64,000 nt of DNA from Ottelia alismoides. Its lineage: Eukaryota > Streptophyta > Magnoliopsida > Alismatales > Hydrocharitaceae. Shown here in pieces: positions 58,431 through 64,000 of this stretch. The DNA lies in NCBI GenBank assembly GCA_037367405.1, contig JAZKJV010002947.1, positions 62,001 through 126,000 on the forward strand, given 5' to 3'. The translations under genes and the position numbers were made by a program. How positions within the stretch are numbered: position 1 is the stretch's first letter; each line of letters opens with the position of its first letter. Below the pieces are notes generated by a model. It was given only the letters and a program-made list of their open reading frames with translations, had not been told where the DNA came from and ran no database searches.

Positions 58431-61400
58431 ATCTATTGTCAATTAGTCAGATTACGAAGGATCTTCATTGTCGGGCAATTTTTGATTCATCTTCTTTGAT
58501 TTTTCAGGACATCCATACGGGCAACGTGTTTGGTCGTGGCTATGAGCAAGGAGGCCTTTATCGCCTGAATCAGACCCCATTTGCTGGAACCACATCCTCT
58601 TCTTCTGGCCAAGTATCCCCTTTACTGTGGCATCTGCGTTTAGGTCATTTACCGCTTCAGAAGTTGCGTCGAGTAGTGCCGTATAGTCTTCCTCACACAT
58701 CTGTTCAGTGTGAGGCATGTCAGTTGGGAAAGCATTACAGGTCATCCTTTCCCAGTCGTCCTGGTCGGAGTAGTACCTCCAAGTTTGAGTTATTTCATGT
58801 TGATGTCTGGGGTCCGAGTCGTGTACCTGATCATCAGGGACACAGATATTATATTGTATTTGTGGATGATTTTTCTAGAGTGTCGTGGCTGTTTCTGATG
58901 AAAAATAAATCTGAAGCCGGAAATATAATTATTCACTTTCTGAATGAAATCCAAAATGTTTTTTCTACGTCTGTGAAAAGTGTAAGAAGTGACAATGCTT
59001 TAGAGTTGTGCACTAATTTTCTTGCTAATTACTACTCATCAAAAGGAATTGTTCACTAAACATCTTGTGCCCATACATCTCAAAAGAATGGGATTGCTGA
59101 AAGAAAACACCGTCACCTCCTTGATGTCACTAGATCTCTACTTATACAGAGTCATGTTCCATATTCCTACTGGGGTGATGCAGTTCTTACTGCATGTTAC
59201 CTAATCAATCGGATGCCTTCGTCCGTCTTGAATGAACAGATTCCGTTCTCACTCATTTATCCTGACAAGGATCTGTTTACTCTTACTCCTCGTGTGTTTG
59301 GGTCGGTTGCGTTTGTCCATCAGTTGTCACCAGGTACTGACAAGCTCTCTCCTAGGGCTGTCAAGTGTATCTTTGTCGGGTACTCCAGAACTCAAAAGGG
59401 GTACAAGTGCTTTGATCCTTTGCGTCGGTGGTATATGATTAGTGCAGATGTTACATTTTTTGAATCTAGTATGTATTTTTCAGCATCTGGAGACAATCAG
59501 CTTCCACCTACACCACCAGATGCCATATACATGACACCACTACCACCTCAGATGCCATCATCAATACCTCCACCACCACCACCACTACCACAACAGCCCA
59601 TCTCACCATTCCCGTTCCATTATACCCGCAGGCCTCCTCCACCAGCTCATGGTCATGACTCGTCTACTAGCTCGCCTATGGTATGTAATGAGAATATTAA
59701 TGTTGATGGATCTGACGACATTTCTGAGCAGGATGTGTTGCAGGAGCCAGATGAGCCTACAACTGATTTGGATGTTCCCATTGCTTTACGGAAGTCGACG
59801 AGGAGTTGTGCCAAATATCCATTATCAGCCTCTGTGTCTTTTGAGCGGCTATCTGGAGATTTCAGGTCGTTTGCTATGGCACTTTCAGCCATAGATATTC
59901 CACGGAATCATTATGAAGCTCTACAGGATAGTAGATGGCGGCTTGCAATGGAAGAAGAAATGGCCGCACTTCAGTCCAGAGGAACTTGGACTTTGGTTTC
60001 TATACCTCCAGATGTGAATCCAGTGAGCTGCAAGTGGGTGTTCACAGTGAAGCAAAATGCAAATGGATCCATTGACAGGTACAAGGCACGTCTGGTGGCA
60101 CGTGGCTTCACACAAACATATGGGGTGGATTATCTTGACACCTTCTCGCCAGTGGCACGTCATTCCACCCTAAGGATCTTGTTGTCAGTTGCAGTTGCTC
60201 GGGACTGGCCGCTCCATCAGTTGGACGTGAAGAATGCATTTCTATATGGAGATTTACAGGAGGAAGTATATATGCAACAGCCACCTGGTTTTGCTGTTGA
60301 GGGGGAGTGCTCCAAGGTATGCAGGTTGCATAAGGCTATATATGGCCTTAAGCAGAGTCCAAGAGCATGGTTCCAAAAGCACTCGGATCTCTTCGAGAAA
60401 CAAGGATACAAACGCTCCAATGCTGACCATTCCTTGTTTGTACAGAAAACAGTGAGAGGTATCATTGTCATTATGATTTATGTTGATGACATCTTGATTA
60501 CAGGAGATGATGAGCAGGGCATAAGGCAGGCGAAAGAAATGTCGGGTAGTGAGTTTGTCACTAAGGATCTTGGGGTCCTTAGATACTTTCTGGGGCTTGA
60601 ATTTGCCAGAAATTCCTATGGGCTAGTCATGTCACAAAGGAAATATGTTACTGATCTGTTGAGTGAAACAGGTATGCTTGGGTGTCGACCTGCTACGACA
60701 CCAATGGACCCCAGCATGAAGCTTTATGAAGATAACACAGAGGAGGTGGACAGGAGAAGATATAGAGAACTGGTAGGCAAACTGTTATATGTCACGATCA
60801 CTAGGCCAGATATATTATTTGCAGTGAGCCGTGTGAGCCAGTTCATGAAGCAACCACGCCAGGTGCATATGGATGCAATACATATGATACTTAGATATCT
60901 CAAATCTTCTCCAGGTGCAGGTCTGCTATTCAAGAAAGGAAAGGGGATTTCTATCACAGCATGCGCAGATGCAGATTATGCAGGATGTCCCAAGGATAGG
61001 AAGTCCACCTCAGGGTATGATGTCTATGTTGGAGATGCCCTAGTCTCATGGAGGAGCAAGAAACAAACTGTGGTAGCTAGATCTAGTGTTGAATCTGAAT
61101 ATAGGGCTATGGCCCAGGCTACTACAGAGATGATGTGGGTGAAAGCTGTGCTGACAGATCTATGTTTAGATGTACCACTTCCTATGAACTTGGAATGTGA
61201 TACTCAGGCTGCATTGTTTATTGCAAACAATCCTGCATTCCATGAGCGGACCAAGCATATTGAGGTGGATTGTCACTTCATACGTGATATGATTCAGAAA
61301 GGATTCGTTGCTACATCTCATGTTACTTCAGAAAATCAGACTGCAGACATATTCATCAAGGCATTGCTACGAGGTCCATTTCAGAAGTGTGCTTCCAAGC

Positions 61401-61432
61401 TGAGCATGATTGATATCTATGCTCCATCTTGA
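58403..61432 (+). pseudogene. Copia integrase, reverse transcriptase, RNase H
   Basis: Same frame throughout with one TAA at 59057-59059. Integrase zinc-binding HHCC (WHLRLGH...CEACQLG, about 58629-58735), catalytic D, D, E (FHVDVWG; VRSDNALE; NGIAERKHRHLLD), then SPRAVKCIFVGY. A Pro-rich spacer (59520-59640) precedes [56 protein letters not shown] (YVDD at about 60480). RNase H: DADYAGCPKDRKSTSGY, WRSKKQTVVARSSVESEYRA, HIEVDCHFIRD. Ends TGA 61430-61432 just before the polypurine tract. Nearly functional apart from the TAA and the upstream defects. Confidence 0.95.
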
Positions 61433-61439
61433 GGGGGAG
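61431..61439 (+). promoter_or_regulatory. Polypurine tract of the young copia
   Basis: GAGGGGGAG immediately before the 3' LTR, the plus-strand primer. Confidence 0.9.
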
Positions 61440-61588
61440 TGTTAACGTATACAATAATAGTAGTATCTGTACTTTTCTTTATTTTGTTTTCTTCTTAGTA
61501 TGCTTTATGTAATTTACCCATAGGCTACTCTCCTATATAAGAGAGCCTAGGGTTCATGGAATAAACAAGCCATTCATTTTTCCCAACA
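61440..61588 (+). repeat. Copia 3' LTR, 149 bp
   Basis: By eye identical to 55516-55664; followed by target duplication ATGTG. Confidence 0.97.
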
Positions 61589-62391
61589 ATGTGATATGAA
61601 GAATTGCATTCTTAGATTTCAATCATTGTTGTTTAATTGAAATATATGTATGTATATAATTTAAGAATTTACGTTGTGAACTCTGTCAGTGTTAAATAAA
61701 TTGGAAATTCTTAAATACATTATGACATTGAAACAAAGAGTTTGGTTTTATGAACCTTAGTCATCACATGCTTCAAATATATTGCGGAAGTCCTAGCATG
61801 AAGCGGAACCACTCAATTCTGGATATACCTATTTTAGTCTATACAGATAAAAAGGGACCTTTAAGAGGTTTTATTTTGGGATCCCATGAAATTGGTGAGG
61901 GATAAGAACAACTGTGATTAGTATGTCAAGTATCATAAATCAAGACCAAGACATATTATAATGATTATAGGTATCTCTTCATTTCTTAGATCCATGTTAG
62001 AATTAATGCCATGTGCAAAGAATCTGATCATACATGCAACCAATAGTTAGGATTTGCATTACTATTAGTTGTACTTTCAATCAGTCCATCATAGGGAGAC
62101 CATCTGATAGTAGGAAATCATATTAACCAGTACTAGAGCTCTATCCCGACTTAATTTCTGACATGTTTTCTCTTAATTGTAAATATAGTCATTATATACT
62201 TTACATTAAACGATCGAAGGTCTAATCATATTCATAAGACAATCTTTTATATGAGATCTGCTAACCTTAAATCATTACAATTGGAATCATTGACAAGATA
62301 ACCAGATCTGTAAAATTGATCACATAGAAGATTAAAGAGGGATTGAGGAATCAAACATGTATGATGGTGGATCAGGATATCAATTAATTGT

Positions 62392-62840
62392 GCCGGTCAT
62401 GGTGACCTTTGCATCTGACCGTGCGAGGGTGCGGTGACCCTCAACTGGGCAGGAGAATAGGAAGCCCAGTTAGGGCAGCGGCCGCCAAGTGCGCGGGTCT
62501 AGGATCCCAGTCTCCCTTCGGGTTTTTTTCGCGAGCTAGCAGTGTTTTACGCCTTGTTGGGATCCAGGCTTTAGACCAGTTCCGCTGACCCTGGTTTTTT
62601 AGGATACCCAGGTGGGAGATCCTTGGTTTTCAGTTTTTCGTACGAGCTTGTTCGCCTGTACTAGTCAGGCAGGTTTCTAGAGCAACTTTTCTAGGGAGTC
62701 TCTCTCACCCGTCTCAGTGGCGTAGTTTGGGAGTAGACCTATCCCTCTATTGGACCGCGCTTCCAATTAGAGGGCGAGACGGAAGAGCCATTTGTAGGCT
62801 TCTTCACCGCTTGAGTTACTTCGCCAACAGCCTTGGCGAT
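62392..62840 (+). other. Conserved stem-loop module of giant LTR copy D
   Basis: GAGGG...CCCTC, AACTGGGC...GCCCAGTT, GGTCTAGGATCCCA...TGGGATCC...TAGACC, CCGTCTC...GAGACGG enclosing CCCTCTATTGGA...TCCAATTAGAGGG, and TCGCCAA...TTGGCGA all present. Confidence 0.75.
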
Positions 62841-63314
62841 TCTATATCTAGATCATCCATATCTACATCTACATCATGTGGAATTATATCTGAAACATTG
62901 AAGTTAAGAATTGGAGAAGTTACGATCAAAAGTTAGGATTAGTAGGAAATGACTATTCTCTCTACCCAAGAAATTAAATAAATTAATAGATCTTTCCAAT
63001 CTTAACTTTTCCCTTATCACTCACCAACGTGATCTCTGAAGAAAATGATATATGTGCTCACACTCATACACTCACGAATACTCAACTACTATATAAATAT
63101 GTCACATGTGGTAAATACTGGGTTATGGGACAAACATTTGAAATGCTTACAAGTAGCCTGAAAAACCTTTTTACTTACACAAGTAGATGTAGACTTTACT
63201 TTCCACCTTTCTACTTGCTTGCTCTTGCACATATTAAATGTCTAGTTATTTTCATAAGTTTTTGGGAGGTACCAGCAACCACTGACGCCTCTTCTTTCCT
63301 AACATGTTTGGCAG

Positions 63315-63386
63315 GCAAACAGCCTGCAGTTCAGTAGCCGCTCAATAGCTATACATGCTTCCTGGAGACAGAGTATACACTAGACG
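63315..63386 (+). other. Exon-like block with short ORF, giant LTR copy D
   Basis: 72 nt between TTGGCAG/GC and GACG/GTATGA; ATG followed by LPGDRVYTRR. The next acceptor, CTTCAG in A and C, has become CTTATG here, so exon 3 use may be lost in this copy. Confidence 0.45.
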
Positions 63387-63704
63387 GTATGAAGTATTTT
63401 GTCTCAGTTTTTGTTCAAGAAAATGATGTAAATGCTTCCCCTTCTTTTCTCTTATGTACTACATTTTGGGATATATTGTGTATACTGGCAGACATTGTAC
63501 ATGATGTAAAAATATATGGAAATCAATGAATAGAAATTTTGGTGCCACTTGTCTCTTTTACTTTGTGGTTATGGGTTGGAAATGAATGTCATAATCGTGC
63601 GAAAAATTTTCCATGTTTTTCTACAACTTCTGCGATCAATGTGAATGAAATATTGCGAAATGAGCGGAAACGGGTACCCGGATCCTGAGGGGTTTAACAA
63701 TTTC

Positions 63705-64000
63705 CACCCCAAAAAGTGCATGTTGGCATAATGGGGAATTTACATGCTCATCATGGTAATCGGACCCAATATTGAAAACATTGTGTTTCGCACCAAGTGT
63801 GAGGGTACACGTCACCAGATAAATCTGAACTAGGGGAAGAGTTCATTTATCCTTTCTCCAAGGAGGTCTAGAGACATCTCAACATTTTGTGGGGAATCTA
63901 ATTCGTGGACTACTTTCGTGTCATCCTAGAAGGGGTAGTTCAGTTTTATATTGTAGGGAGAACTGTGAAAGTGGATTGTGTTGGTGTTTAGTCCCAAATT
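63705..64000. other. Flank of giant LTR copy D, no gene seen
   Basis: Continues the sequence at 53509-53586 before the LTR inserted. Probably intron of the CCR4-like gene or an old repeat; no domain recognised. Confidence 0.4.

Larger units (their letters stand above)
55516..61588 (+). mobile_element. Ty1/copia retrotransposon, near-intact, young
   Basis: 6073 bp including a nested hAT. Both 149 bp LTRs (55516-55664, 61440-61588) look identical; perfect 5 bp target duplication ATGTG (55511-55515, 61589-61593). Primer site TGGTATCAGAGC at 55665, polypurine tract GAGGGGGAG at 61431-61439. One gag-pol frame: gag from 56261, protease, integrase, RT, RNase H, stop at 61430. Three defects: the hAT insertion in gag, a one-base deletion in an A run at 58398-58401, and TAA at 59057 in integrase. 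The older copia fragments at 4836-7640 and 22460-28785 belong to the same family. Confidence 0.97.
53587..63699 (+). mobile_element. Giant LTR family, copy D (solo, about 4035 bp plus a copia insertion)
   Basis: Starts TGTAACATCCGAATCC and ends GGGTTTAACA, with a perfect 5 bp target duplication ATTTC (53582-53586 and 63700-63704). The copia element 55516-61588 interrupts it, so the LTR is 53587-55515 plus 61594-63699. Landmarks: U3 about 90% like copy A, TATA-like TTTATAT 54245-54251, donor-like AAG/GTACA at 54536, AT-rich middle (54640-55510 and 61600-62380, no gene), module 62392-62840, exon-like block 63315-63386. It lacks the CTAAGAC hairpin segment seen in A, B, C and F. Confidence 0.93.

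Overview
The window is intergenic, repeat-dominated nuclear DNA of a flowering plant. Evidence: Ty1/copia and Ty3/gypsy pol genes of plant type, initiator-tRNA-Met primer sites, a PIF/Harbinger element with a GGGCCTGTTTGG terminus, hAT and Mutator-type elements, and one host gene with many short phase-0 exons. I cannot name the species. Nothing here is bacterial: there are no operons, and most short open frames are chance or decayed transposon frames. No tRNA, rRNA or CRISPR locus was seen.

Layout. 1-1739 is the 3' part of a PIF/Harbinger transposon (broken transposase plus a GRF-type zinc-finger ORF) sitting in the 5' leader of a minus-strand copia element whose LTR is 1811-2125. 3.2-7.6 kb holds decayed copia fragments. 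7.77-10.80 kb is a decayed plus-strand Ty3/gypsy gag-pol. 10.80-20.32 kb is made of two truncated minus-strand copies (F and E) of a giant LTR family, holding two hAT MITEs and a 3 kb insertion. 20.85-22.09 kb is a Mutator-like element with long inverted ends. 22.46-28.79 kb is the 5' end of an old copia element split by giant LTR copy A. 29.1-33.6 kb is an old plus-strand copia. 33.69-38.53 kb is giant LTR copy B.

38.61-52.66 kb (minus strand) is the only convincing host gene: the C-terminal half of a CCR4-type poly(A) deadenylase. Nine exons join to 891 in-frame nt, and one 12.5 kb intron is filled by a copia fragment, a LINE, and giant LTR copy C inserted into the LINE. The 5' exons are not in the window and probably lie beyond 64 kb. 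53.59-63.70 kb is giant LTR copy D, interrupted by a young copia element (149 bp LTRs that look identical), itself interrupted in gag by a 956 bp hAT element.

The main discovery candidate is the giant LTR family. Six copies begin TGTAACATCC, and the four complete ones end in ACA. Those four are 4.0-5.1 kb solo units flanked by 5 bp target duplications (one imperfect). They share a TATA box about 0.65 kb in, splice-site-like junctions that define a 60-72 nt internal exon with a short conserved reading frame, and a GC-rich module of nested stem-loops with compensatory base changes between copies. The nested target-site duplications also give a clear order of insertion events.
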